Source: Dipteris shenzhenensis (lineage: Eukaryota > Polypodiophyta > Polypodiopsida > Gleicheniales). Taken from it: a stretch of 64,000 nucleotides of DNA. This document shows, one piece after another, positions 1 to 10,800 of this stretch (positions within the stretch are counted from its first letter, which is position 1; every line of letters starts with the position of its first letter). The position numbers and the translations under genes were made by a program. The stretch lies in the NCBI GenBank assembly GCA_047967505.1, contig CM106540.1; one strand, 5' to 3'. The notes under the pieces are model-generated. The model had not been told where the DNA came from. It made no database searches and saw nothing but the letters and a program-made list of their open reading frames with translations.

Positions 1-39
1 NNNNNNNNNNNNNNNNNNNNNNNNNNNNNNNNNNNNNNN
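1..39. other. Assembly gap (N)
   Basis: The first 39 positions are undetermined bases directly followed by GA-rich repeats, so the assembly probably broke inside the low-complexity tract. Confidence 0.95.
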
Positions 40-720
40 TGGAGGGGAGGGAGTGAAAGAGAGAGGAGAGAGAGAGAGAGAGAGAGGGGGGGTCCTGGTA
101 GCCGCGACCCCTTGGTGAAAGGGAGGGGAGAGTGGGGAGGGAGAGAGAGAGAGGGGGGGTCCTGGCGGCCGCGGCCCTTAAGGTGAGAGGGAGGGGAGGG
201 AGGGGAGGGAGAGAGAGAGAGGAGGGTGAGAGGAGTGAGGGAGAGGGAGGGGAGGGAGAGAGAGAGAGGAGGGTGAGAGGAGTGAGGAGAGGGAGGGGAG
301 GGAGAGAGAGAGAGGGGGGTCCTGGCGGCCGCGGCCCTAGGGTGAGAGGAGTGAGGAAAAGGGAGGGGAGGGAGAGAGAGAGAGGAGGGTGAGAGGAGTG
401 AGGAGAGGGGGGGGGAGGGAGAGAGAGAGAGGGGGGTCCTCACGGCCACGGCCCCAAGGTGAGAGGAGTGAGGAAAGGGAGGGGAGAGAGAGAGAGGAGT
501 GAGGGGAGGGAGGGGAGGGAGAGAGAGAGAGAGAGAGAGGGGGGGAGGGGAGGAGAGAGAGAGAAGGAAGAGAGAGAGAGAGGACTCCTGGGGGCCGCAC
601 TCCCCAGGGATGAGAGGAGAGTTAGAGGAGTAAGGGAGGGAGAGGAGTGAGGGATGGAGAGGGGTGAGAAGACGTGATGGAGAGGGAAACACTAGTAGAG
701 AGAGAAGAGAGATAAGAAGA
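40..720. repeat. GA-rich minisatellite with GC-rich punctuations
   Basis: The plus strand is almost pure purine, built of (GA)n runs and GGGAGGGGAGGGA blocks, interrupted at roughly regular intervals by a short GC-rich block such as GGTCCTGGCGGCCGCGGCCC (near 92, 158, 320, 436 and 583). Long open frames on both strands (Arg/Glu/Gly on plus, Ser/Leu/Pro on minus) follow from base composition and are not genes. From 720 to about 1280 the GA-richness fades into ordinary AT-rich sequence in which I see no gene. Confidence 0.85.
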
Positions 721-1279
721 CTTTAGGGAGGGGGGAAGGTAAGCGACTAGAGAGAGAGGAGAGATGAGAAGACTTGAGGGAGAGAGGAAGGTACGCGAGT
801 AGAGGGAGGTTGGGAAGGTATGCGACTAGAGAGAGAGAGATATGCGACTAGAGAGGGAGCTCCATCCATAGAGAGGGAGCTCCATTAGAGAGAGAGAGAG
901 AGCCCACTACATAGAGAAGAGGAGAGGAGTAGAGGGAGAGAGGTCGAATTCTTACAACTAAGAGTAGAACAATCATGAAGAGCGACAAATAAGATTTGAC
1001 TTACGAGAAGAATGAAGAGGGCATACGAGAAGAAAGTATCAAGAAGAATGTTGAACACAAATTTGAATTCAAATTTATCTAGAAGAATGAATTCAAATTT
1101 CCCTCTCTTTTTTAAAAATTCAAATTTATTCGTGAGTGGGAGGAGTGGGCTAGTTTTTCTTTTATATACTCTTCTTTCCATTCATTCATTCTCATTCTCT
1201 CCTCATTTCATTGAAGCAACCAAGAGCGGAAGAGAAAGGATAAGCGGAGCCTTACTTTTTTCACTTTTTCTAGGTACTT

Positions 1280-2010
1280 GTGATTCTTGAGAGAAAGAGA
1301 GTGAGAGAGAGAGAGAGAAAGAGAGAAAGAGAAGGAAGAGAGGGAGAGAGATTAAGAGAGAGAAAAAGGGCGGAGGGAGAGAGAGAGAATGAAAGCTCAA
1401 AGAGTAAAAGAGAGAGAATGAAAACTCTTGGCGGCTGTGGCAGCTACAGGAGGGGTTTTTTTTAGTAGGCATTACAATTCTTTTTAAAGTAGTTTCTTAT
1501 TTGAGTTTTTGAGTTCTATTTCAATTAGTTTCTTATTCAAATTTGAGTTTGTAAATTTGAGAAATGAGAGAGAATAGGGAGGGAGAGAAAGAGAGAGGAG
1601 AGAGGGAAAGGGAGAAATTAAGAGGGAGAAGAGGGGCTCTTGGTGGCCGTGGCCGCCAAAGGGAGACAGAGAATCAGAAATGAGAGAGAGAATGAGAAAT
1701 GAGAGAGGAGTAGGGAGGGAGAGAAAGAGAGAGAGGAGAGAGGGAGAGAGATTTAGAGAGAGAAGAGGGGCTCCTTAAATGAGAGAGAAGAGTAGGGAGG
1801 GAAAGAAAGAGAGAGAGGAGAGAGGGAGAGAGAGATTAAGAGAGAGAAGAGGGTCTCTTGGCGGCCGTGGCTGCTAGAGGGACGGAGAGAGTAGGGAGGG
1901 AGAGGGAGAGAGAGAGAGACAAAAATGAGAGAGAAGAGAGGAGGGAGACTGAGGGAGAGAGAAAGGGAGAGAGGGAGAAAGAGAGAGAGGGAGAGAGAGG
2001 GAGAGCGACT
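1280..2010. repeat. Second GA-rich minisatellite block
   Basis: This is a purine tract of the same style as 40-720, with (GA)n and GGGAGGGAGAGAAAGAGAG units and the punctuating block GGCTCTTGGTGGCCGTGGCCGCC near 1636, and shorter versions near 1429 and 1855. The shared punctuation indicates that both blocks belong to one repeat family. No coding region is supported. Confidence 0.8.
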
Positions 2011-2205
2011 CACTTCAGAACAATTTGCAAAGATAACTTAATTCCATTATTATCCTACAACAATCTGTATATTCAAGCATGAGATCAAGTATTTGATTGA
2101 GTCCAAAAGACTTAATCATTATGTCCATGGAAAGCATAAGATATCCTCAACATCAGAGGTCTTATAGAAGGAAAGGGTTGTATGGACAACATTTGGTTCT
2201 CCAAA

Positions 2206-3256
2206 TCCTGATTTGAAGCGAAAGGTCACAAAAGTAGATGCCGACACACTCACAAACTTCTATACTTCTTTGAGTGTAGTTGTGCCTAGGGGAACTCAAG
2301 AGCGAGAAGAAAATATGACAAGCCTCAAGGTGGTGAGAGACAGATATGCCGACTACACTTCTATCATATTTCATCCTGTTGAAGTGTTCAATGAGATGCT
2401 TGAAGCATGCATTGCTTGTGAGCGTGGAGAGTTGGCCTATGAAGCTCCTTTGTTTGTCTCCAAAAAGTCAAAGGTAATGGATAAGAAGGAGTTGACGACA
2501 AGGATGTGGAGGCCTATAAAGTACTTACTTGACAAGTATGCATCCATGGCAGCACAAAAACTTTTAAAGAAAGAATGGTTTTTTGGAAAGAAAGACAAAG
2601 ACCACTGCATGGAAGAATGCATCAATGTACAGGTGAGGCGTGATGCAGTGCATAGTGCCTTTAAGTATTTGCTATCAGAGAAACAAATCCCACTTAGTCA
2701 TTGTAACATTGACTATAATGTGGTCAAGCATATAGCTTCTTTGTCAACACCCAAGGTAAAGCTATGGGCAAACAGGTGGATTAAAAAGGATGAAGATGGG
2801 TCAGAAATAGTAACCTCTTACATGAGAAAAGAAATCCCACAATAGGTGGTTGCATATGTGGAAAGACTAATCAGCAAGATAAGGATGCCGACAGATATGC
2901 ACCAAAGATTTCAATTCAATGTAGAGGTTAAGTCAGAGTCTGGAAAGCTTGTGAACTTCAGGGGATTCAGAAGATGACTTCATCAAGAATGAGTCAGCAT
3001 GGGACAAGCCACAACTATTCTTCATCAATGAAGTTTCTAGCAATGATATCCATAACTTCATTGATAGAATAGTATATACCACCATTAGCAAAGTGGCAAT
3101 TTTCAACATTGTCATTTTTGTTGATAAAAAAGACAAAGAAGCCATGCACGTTACTCTAGAGCGAGCATATTCATCAGATGGAAGTCCTGCAAAAAGTGGG
3201 ATTCTCTTGCTTACCATGGTGGAGAATTTGCTACCGGTAGGTTGGGAGGTCACCTT
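2206..3256 (+). pseudogene. Broken gene of unknown family
   Basis: An open frame of about 210 codons ends at TAG 2843-2845 and continues in the same frame to about 2975, then resumes in another frame to about 3256 with protein-like composition. The regular amino-acid composition (for example KKDKDHCMEECINVQVRRD, then DKPQLFFINEVSSNDIHNF) argues that it was a real gene of at least 350 residues, now broken by one stop and one frameshift. I recognise no domain. It lies beside transposon debris and could be an accessory gene of a mobile element. The 5' end is unclear, since the frame is open upstream of the first ATG. Confidence 0.45.
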
Positions 3257-3261
3257 GTGCA

Positions 3262-3905
3262 AACACTCTCTTATTTCTTACATCCTAGTCCTTCTGATTA
3301 ACTTGTATTTGTCTTTCACTTTATGTCTTCCCTCACTTTCTATCCCATCAAGACACTCTCTTATTTCTTACATCCTAGTCCTTCTGATTAACTTGTATTC
3401 ATCTTTCACTTTACATCTTTTCTCACTTTCTATCACTCTCTCTCTCTCTCTCTTGTAATATATTTCACTCCAAAGTATCAATTCCCAATGCTCCACTCAC
3501 TTAAAGTACAGCATTCCCAATGCTCTGCAAAATTTTATTCAGTTGGACAGTCTCCACTCATTTAAAGTAGAGCATTCCCAATGCTTCTCTCACTTTATTC
3601 CAACCCTTATCCTTATCATAGCAAACACATCGTGCCTTAGTGCACTTGTATTGTTCCATCCTAGTCCTTCCACAAACACTCTCTTATTTCTTACATCCTA
3701 GTCCTTCTCAATAACTTATATTCTTCTATCCTAGTCCACAAACACTCTCTTCTTTCATCCATCCTAGTAACTTGTATTCTTTTATCCTAGTTCTTCCACA
3801 AACACTCTCTTCTTTCATCCATCCTAGTGCTTCTCATTAACTTGTATTCTTCCATCCTAGTCCTTCCACAAACACCCTCTTCTTTCTTCCATCCTAGTCC
3901 ATCTC
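3262..3905. repeat. CT-rich degenerate tandem repeat
   Basis: A unit of roughly 85 bases (CACTCTCTTATTTCTTACAT followed by CCTAGTCCTTCTGATTAACT) occurs at 3265-3350 and 3353-3440. Shorter variants (CCTAGTCCTTCCACAAACAC) recur from 3655 to 3900. Between them, 3480-3600 carries a second motif (CATTCCCAATGCT) three to four times. The pyrimidine-rich strand leads into the small ORF at 3930, so the tract may be its 5' leader. Confidence 0.7.
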
Positions 3906-3929
3906 CCTTTCTTTATCATCTCCCCACCC

Positions 3930-4151
3930 ATGGATGTCCTTGGCATTGTCGAAGACGTGGAGTTCGGAATTAACCGTCTCAAAGAATGGATTGCTGACCA
4001 AGGAGCACACCGAGAGGCTAGAATTCGACAAGGTTCCCCTTTGACACAGATGGAGAGAGAGGAATTTGATGCACAAAGGCACGCAGAGAGGGAGGAGACT
4101 CTCAAGATAGCAGAGAGTGAAAGACTTTTAAGACATATTATAAAAGCATGA
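3930..4151 (+). CDS. Small ORF, 73 aa, unknown function
   Basis: The ORF begins MDVLGIVEDVEFGINRLKEW and is strongly charged and Glu/Arg-rich, predicted helical, with a coiled-coil-like C-terminal half (residues about 40-70). Its ATG follows a long pyrimidine-rich leader, consistent with a plant 5' UTR. Downstream (4152-4350) there is further sequence that could be a spliced exon, but no frame is convincing. I do not recognise a family. It may be the first exon of a mobile-element gene. Confidence 0.35.
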   Translation: MDVLGIVEDVEFGINRLKEWIADQGAHREARIRQGSPLTQMEREEFDAQRHAEREETLKIAESERLLRHIIKA

Positions 4152-4354
4152 TAAGATCTCTTAGACTTCTTAAGTAACCTTTGTTATTGCAGCTCTCGTC
4201 ATGGGTGATTTGATGCGGATGCTAAGAGAACAATAAGAGCCTCATAGAGAAATTATAAAGAAACAATTTGTGACTGCTTAAATTACTTCTTTGCATGTAA
4301 TTATGTTGAGGATATAGATGTGGAGGCAGTGAAACATTGGGTTATTGAGAAGAT

Positions 4355-4715
4355 AAGAGAGACCAATGATGAGATCTTCTAGACTTTGGGTGATTAAGAA
4401 GATAAGAGAGACCAAGATGAGATCTTCTAGGAGCTAATGTAAGGTGTTTTTTGACACCATATGGCTTTGAGTTATATGATCTACTTCTTGTACAAATGTG
4501 ATGTGCTCTCTTTTAAATGTACTCTAGTTTTGAGAGACCAATGATAAGATCTTCTAGACTTTGGGTTATTGAGAAGATAAGAGAGACCAAGATGAGATAG
4601 ACTTCTAGGCTATGAGCTAATGTAAGGTGTTTTTTGACACCATATGGCTTTGAGTTATATGATCTACTTCTTGTACAAATGTGATGTGCTCTTTTTTAAA
4701 TGTACTCTAGTTTTA
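4355..4715. repeat. Tandem duplication of about 178 bp
   Basis: Two adjacent copies run from GAGACCAATGATGAGATCTT (about 4357) to ATGTACTCTAGTTTT, and from GAGACCAATGATAAGATCTT (about 4534) to the same end at about 4712. They share the block GTAAGGTGTTTTTTGACACC and differ at scattered positions. No reading frame is shared. From 4715 to 5160 I see only AT-rich sequence and two short similar CCAGCCCC-containing blocks near 4911 and 5014. Confidence 0.75.
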
Positions 4716-5164
4716 GTAACATGTGATACCATTTTTTCTAATTTGATTTTAAAAAATCTTACTTTTTATCTCTTTTAACAATGTGATGTCCTCTATTTTT
4801 AATGTACTGTAGTTTTAATAATCTTTTTTATAAATGTTTTATCCAAAATTATCTCACAAAATGAATTTGGACAGTGCACCAGTCCAAAATTAATGAAATA
4901 GGTGTTGGAACCAGCCCCTAAAGGGAGGAACGATCCCCCTTTAGGAAAGGAGAAAGAAGGGCCTAGCCTGAAATCATGGAACTCAAAAAGGTGACCTACT
5001 TAAAGAAATATGGAACCAGCCCCCTGAAGGAAAGGAGTCTTTGAGATGTAATATATGTAATTTGTATGTAATTTATTAAATTATTAATGTTCTCCAAAGT
5101 TACTTGGGCAATGTATCTATCTTAGAATAAAAATTTGTAGCAATGCAATTCGTTCTATTATAGC

Positions 5165-5345
5165 ACTGGTTGGTTGTGCAATAGGATATTAACTGCCACT
5201 AGCATGGTGGTTTGCTACCACTGTGGTGATTTTTCTATTATTACTAGGATATTAACTACCACCAGTGTGATGGTTGGTTGCACACATGGATATTAATTGT
5301 GATCAATGCAGTGGTTTGCTTCTATTGTTCTTATTATAAGATGAA
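5165..5345 (+). repeat. GGATATTAACTGCC repeat, also found right of the compound block
   Basis: Three degenerate copies of a 45-60 base unit (GGATATTAACTGCCACTAGC, then a TGGTGGTTTGCT-like block) lie here. Related sequence flanks the other side of the transposon block, at 52701-52727 and, after CACTA-2, at 58946-59015 (GATATTAATTGCCATCAGTG). The shared flanks suggest that the compound block 5346-52700 sits in a locus carrying this repeat, or that the repeat belongs to the outermost element. Confidence 0.55.
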
Positions 5346-5349
5346 TGGC

Positions 5350-5675
5350 ATACAACAAATTCATCGGGACTCCCGACAAAGACATGGGCTACTAGTAAAG
5401 GAGTTCCCTGAGAGGTAGTCGCAGTGCTAGGTTCGAGAGGAGTTGGGCCAAATGTAGTCGCAGGGGTAGGCCCCTAAGGTGTCGCCTAAGTGGAATCAAA
5501 GTCCTCTGGAGAGTAGAGATCATGATGTCTCCTCCTACGAGGGTTTTTGTACTCATCGGATGTGCGACGTGATCCAATGTCTAATTTGGGGGGATTGGAA
5601 AAACGTAGACACAAACACAAAGACAAAAAATAAAAAATGAAAAGAAGAGCGGGTAAGAAACGAAAAGACAATTAA
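5350..5675 (-). pseudogene. Remnant of CACTA-1a ORF1 first exon (tentative)
   Basis: Reading leftward from the spacer repeat there is an open frame with a basic stretch (residues like RRTSDEYKNPRRRRHHDLY), then Pro/Thr/Ser-rich sequence interrupted by two stops. Its position and orientation, divergent from TNP2 and on the other side of the repeat spacer, match ORF1 in CACTA-1b and CACTA-2. The conserved ORF1 core is absent, so the gene is truncated. The identification rests mainly on position. Confidence 0.35.
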
Positions 5676-5699
5676 TTACTTAAGACAATTGATTATGAA

Positions 5700-6955
5700 G
5701 CATATGAGGGAAAACCGGGAGAAATCATATGAGGAAAAGTCGAGGCAAAGCATATGAGGGAAATCCAAGAGAAAGCATATGCTTATGCTTATGCATGAGC
5801 ATATGAGCATATGCTCATGCATAAGCATAAGCATAGGCAATTACATATGCTTATGAAAAGAAAAGAAAAGAGAGGGAAAAAGAAGAAAAGAGAGGAAAAA
5901 AGAGAAAAAGAGAGAGAGCATATGCTTATGCTTATGCATGAGCATATGAGCATATGCTCATGCATAAGCATAGGCAAATGCATATGCTTATGAAAAGCAG
6001 AGAAAAGAGATTGAAAGAGGGGAAAAAGAAGAGGGGAAAAGAGCATAAGCATAAGCATAGGCAAATGCATATGCTTATGAAAAGAAGAGAAAAGAGATTG
6101 AAAGAGGGGAAAAAGAAGAGGGGAAAAGAGCATAAGCATAAGCAAATGAAAAGCATAAGCATAAGAGAAAAAGAGAGAAAGCATATGCTTATGCTTATGC
6201 ATGAGCATATGCATATGCTCATGCATAAGCATAAGCATAGGAAAATGCATATGCTTATGAAAGAAAGAGAAAAGAGGATGAAAGAGAGGAAATAAGAGAG
6301 GGGAAAAGAAGAGAAGGAAGAGGGAAAAAGAAGAGAAGGAAGAGGAAGGAAGAGGGGAAAAGAGATTGAAAGAGGGGAAAAAGAACAGGGGAAAAGAGCA
6401 TAAGCATAAGAGAAGGAAAAGCATATGCATAAGAGAAAAAGAGAGAAAGCATATTCTTATGCTTATGCTTGAGCATATGAGCATATGCTCATGCATAAGC
6501 ATAGGCAAATGCATATGCTTATGAAAGGAAGAGAAAAGAGGATGAAAGAGAGGAAATAAGAGAGGGAAAAAGAAGAGAAGGAAGAGGGGAAAAGAGGAGA
6601 AGGAAAAGGAAGGAAGAGGGAAAAAAGAAGAGAGGAAAAGAGCATAAGCATAAGAGAAGGAAAAGCGTATGCATAAGAGAAAAAGAGAGAAAGCATAAGC
6701 ATAAGCATAAGCCAATGAGCAAATAAGAGAAAAGAGGATGAAAGAGAGGAAATAAGAGAGGGGAAAAGAAGAGAAGGAAGAGAAAGGAAGAGGGGAAAAG
6801 AGATTGAAAGATGGAAAAAGAAGAGAAGGAAGAGGAAGGAAGAGTGGAAAAGAGATTGAAAGAGGGGAAAAAGAAGAGGAAAAAGAAGAGGGGAAAAGAG
6901 ATTGAAAGAGGGGAGAAGAAGAGGGAATAAGAGAAGAGAGGGGAAGAGAGGGTTC
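5700..6955. repeat. CACTA-1a divergent spacer: palindromic GCATATGCTTATGC / GA-rich repeats
   Basis: Blocks of overlapping palindromes made of ATAAGC/GCTTAT and CATATG (for example GCATATGAGCATATGCTCAT) alternate with purine blocks (GAAAAGAGATTGAAAGAGGGG) in a unit of roughly 100-250 bases, repeated about seven times. The same structure occurs reverse-complemented in CACTA-1b at 28260-28915. It lies between the two divergent genes and is therefore part of the element. The long Ser/Phe/Leu or His/Lys/Met open frames across it are compositional artefacts. Confidence 0.8.
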
Positions 6956-7868
6956 CTACACCCATCACTATAGCTAGCGCCTAGTTGCTGGCCAATGCAA
7001 ATAACAGAAATAAAAAAGGAAAAAAGAGGAAGCACTTTCTTACCTAGAAAAGTCCCACTCAGTGTTTTGTGGACTGGCCCTACAAAAGAGAGGAAACATA
7101 TAATTTTTCAGATAACTAGTTAGAGGAAAGAGGAGTTTGGAGAAGCAACTTTCCAAAGGGATTGGATTGAGGGGACAAGCATAAGCCTACAAACAAGGAG
7201 AAAGCACGAAATGAAGGGAAGACGAGGAAGCAACTTTCCAAAGGGATTGGATTGAGGGGACAAGCATAAGCCTACAAACAAGGAGAAAGCACGAAATGAA
7301 GGGAAAGACGAGGAAGAGAAATACCAAAAAGACAAGAGGTGACTCTTCTTCCTTTCACCAAATCTCGTTTTCTGTCCTTAACCTCTAAAAATCAAGCATG
7401 AAAATTAGCACATAGGCTTAGCAATGAAAGGACAAACATGCTTCAACACTCACAAAATGAAATCTCACAAAAAATGAACCTACATTACTTAAAGAGACAC
7501 ACCTTCTTGAAAAACTTCCTTTCACACAAGCAGAGAGGGAGAAGGGTGGAGAGGGAGCACACATGTTAGGAGAGGGGCTGGGTAGGGGTGAGGAGTGTGG
7601 GAAATAGAGAGAAGGAAAGCGAGGTCACCGAATATAAGATGGGAGGAGAGATTTTTTCTTTTCTCACAATAGAGTTGTGAAACACGGCATCACGCGAGGT
7701 TTTGGGTTTTAGCCCCCAACGTCGCTATATAGCGACACTGGTCAGTCGTTATATAACGATGGTTATATCCTAAAAACATCGCTATATAGCAATGGAATAG
7801 GGCAAAGCGTCACTATATAGCAACGGTTCAGGACACTTATTGAAAGAAGAGAGGAAAGGAGCTCATGG
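6956..7868 (+). promoter_or_regulatory. CACTA-1a TNP2 leader: 85-bp duplication and CTATATAG palindromes
   Basis: The segment corresponds, reverse-complemented, to 27396-28255 in CACTA-1b. An 85 bp unit containing AAGCAACTTTCCAAAGGGAT is tandemly duplicated from 7143 to about 7313. At 7722-7830 there are four copies of the family palindrome GTCGCTATATAGCGAC or half sites of it, directly upstream of the first TNP2 exon. The palindrome is the CACTA-1 subterminal motif, so it probably also acts near the transposase promoter. No coding region is supported. Confidence 0.6.
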
Positions 7869-10800
7869 GTGGCTATTTTTTGGATCTTAATGGATTTCCA
7901 GAGCACAGAGTGGCTTACGGAGAGGTTGTATCATTGCACTCATTGCAAGCGAGAAGTACGACATCAACGCCATATTGTCATGTGCCACTTGCGGATGTAT
8001 GGGGAGGAGCCCAAACCAGTACCCACCGTTGGTGTTGCACGTGGTAATGGATCATTGGTAAGTCAATGCTATTTGAGTTCATGATTAATTATATTGCATC
8101 CGTACACGACATGAAACCTTGAGACAAGATCTTATATTTACACAAAACCTTGAGATAGGATGAGGAGGGTGGCGAGGATGCGCATATACCTTCACACTTT
8201 GAGAAGGACTATAGTCTCTCGAATGTGCCAGATGATGATGAGGGTATGGTGGACATCATGGATTCTATTTTTAGGGGCACTACATCACATGTACACATGA
8301 TTTCTGAGTCTGAGGTCAATATGTGAGAGTTGCAATCAACACAATTGTACAAAGGTGCTAGGATGTCTAAACTATGGGCTTGTCTCTCAATCTTAAATCT
8401 GTAGGCAGAGTATGGGTGGTTAGATACAAGTGTCTCAGCCTTAATGAGGTTAGCTCCTGCATTAATTTGTCTCATTATTTGGATATTGTTTATTTTGAGA
8501 ATCATCATGTATGTTTGAGAATCATCATTATTCAAAGCCTATGTATGTTTGAGTTGCAATAGGTTGCTCCATAAGATGTTGCTTGCACCAAATACCATGC
8601 CTGTGTCAAGAGATGAAGCGAAGAAGATGCTACCAATGGTGGGTATGGATTATAATACCATCCATGCTTGCCGTAATGAAATCTTGTATTCTCTTTCGTC
8701 GTGAGCATGTAGATTTGGCTAGTTGTTTGGAGTGTGGGGAACAAGGATATAGAGATGACTTGCAAGCAGATCCTGGTAAGGTCTTGAGACACTTTCCCAT
8801 CATTGCAACAATACAACACATGTTCCGATGCAAATCCATAGTAGAGTTGATGACTTGGCATGCATTTCATCGGTCCACTGATGACACATTGAGGATTTCC
8901 ATAGATTGTGCAGCTTGGAAGCACATAGACAATCAGTGCCCGGACTTTGTGAGGGAGCCACACAACTTACATCCTGGGCTCACCATGGACGGCATGAACC
9001 CTTTTGGGTTACACTTGACATGGCCCATAGTCTTAATGACTTACAATATCTCACCATGGCTAACAATAAACAAGGGACACTTCATGCTTGCATTGCTTGT
9101 GCCAAGGAAGTACAAGGCCAAAAATATGGACGTGTACATGGCACCTTTGATAGAGGAGTTACAGATCTTATGGAGATGAGTGTGGGTCTTTGATATTTCC
9201 AGAGCTCCTAGACATACAAATGACATTTTGGTCAAGGGAATCTTGATGTGGACCATGCATGACTACCTAGGATATGGAGAGTGCTCTGGTACATGGTTGT
9301 GTCTTTACATGTATAATATAGGATTATGCTTTTATGACTCTCTTTCGTGCGTATGTCTTATACTAACACATTCATGTATGCGTGAAGGACTTGTTTACAA
9401 GTGGGTACCATGCTTATCCTGTTTATGGACCGGGTTTGAATCCGCTTGCATGATACTCTAAACATATGAGGAAAAACGTTTATGAAGGTCATGCTCGATA
9501 CCTTTTGCTAGACCATCTCACGCGTGGTCAGCTTGGTCCACCACCACCATATTTGAAGGCAAGTGACTAGATTCAGGCTTGGAGGCTGAATGGAGAGGAG
9601 CCTCCTCATGGTATGAAGAGGATATCCATCTTTCATGAGCTTCCTTATTGGGGTTAGTTACAAATCAATCATCTCTTGGATCTTATGCATATCTTCAAGA
9701 ATGTCAGGGCTACTATTTGGGCACACTTGGTTGGTTCCAAAGGCTATAGAGGAGTGTGAGAAGACTTGCGTGCTATGAATAGGATGCCTTGTTTGTGGCC
9801 CCAAGTACGTGTTCGCAAAGTTGTCCTCCCAAAAGCAACATGGATCCTCTCCAAGAGAGAGGAGGCCGTGGGGTCAAGGCGGACATTACCTCTTTTTGAA
9901 CTCCCATAAGGTACATGCATTGCTTGAAAGGAGCATTTTCAAAGGACAATAAGCTTAGTAGGCTCAAGTCCCATGATTGGCACAAGGTCTTATAGGTATT
10001 CTAAGCTGTAAGATTAGTGTACTGATAATCGTGATGCGTTAGTGTAATTATGATTATGTTATATTATTGACATGACTTATTTGTTGCTTGGATAGTTCAT
10101 CCTCCCAATTACAGTGAAAGGGTGCTTACAAGAAGATGTTAGAAATGCTATATTCAAGATCAATGGTATTGTGAGATATGCTTACTAACAAATCACATTG
10201 ATTGCATTTTCTTTCAATTTAAGTTGAATAATCTATAAACTGATTATGAATATATCTTACATGGGCATGTGAAATAGGTGGATATCTCAAAATGAGATCT
10301 CCATATCGAGCATCGAGAAGGCTAGGGTGGATCGAAGCCGTATGCTCTCTTGAGAAGCACTTCCCCTTGAGCATTATGACAACTCAAGTGCACTTGCTTG
10401 TGCACATAGTTGATGAGGTGGCCATTGTAGGTACCGTTCATAGTCGGTGGATGTTTTTTCTTGAGTGGTTTATGAAAACTTTGAAGGGATTTGTAAGGCA
10501 AAGAGCAAGACTGGAAGCAAGCATGGCAGAGGGATGGCTTGTGCAAGAGTCATTAGTATATATCATGGAGTTTCCTACATCCATGGAATTCGATATGTCG
10601 TAGGCTTGGCATAACAAGGATGATGATTGCATTGTTGGCGAGGTTCCCCAAGGAAAAGGGATTAAAAGAAAGATGAGTGAAGAGCAAATGGAGAAATTCA
10701 ATAAGTTTTGTATCCTTAATAGCAAGGAGATGTAGAAGTGGATTGAGAGATATGAAGCGGCCAAAGCAGAAAGAATAGTTGCAAGGAAGAGATTCAGAGT

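Noticed and set aside
5789-6715. 308-codon open frame on the minus strand (Tyr/Ala and Ser/Phe/Leu-rich)
   Set aside because: It lies over ATAAGC/CATATG and GA-rich repeats; similar long frames exist in other phases and strands, so it follows from composition.
7722-7830. 5' terminus of CACTA-1a at the CTATATAG cluster
   Set aside because: No CACTA terminus is present there, and the same cluster in CACTA-1b (27490-27625) is clearly internal, between the two genes.
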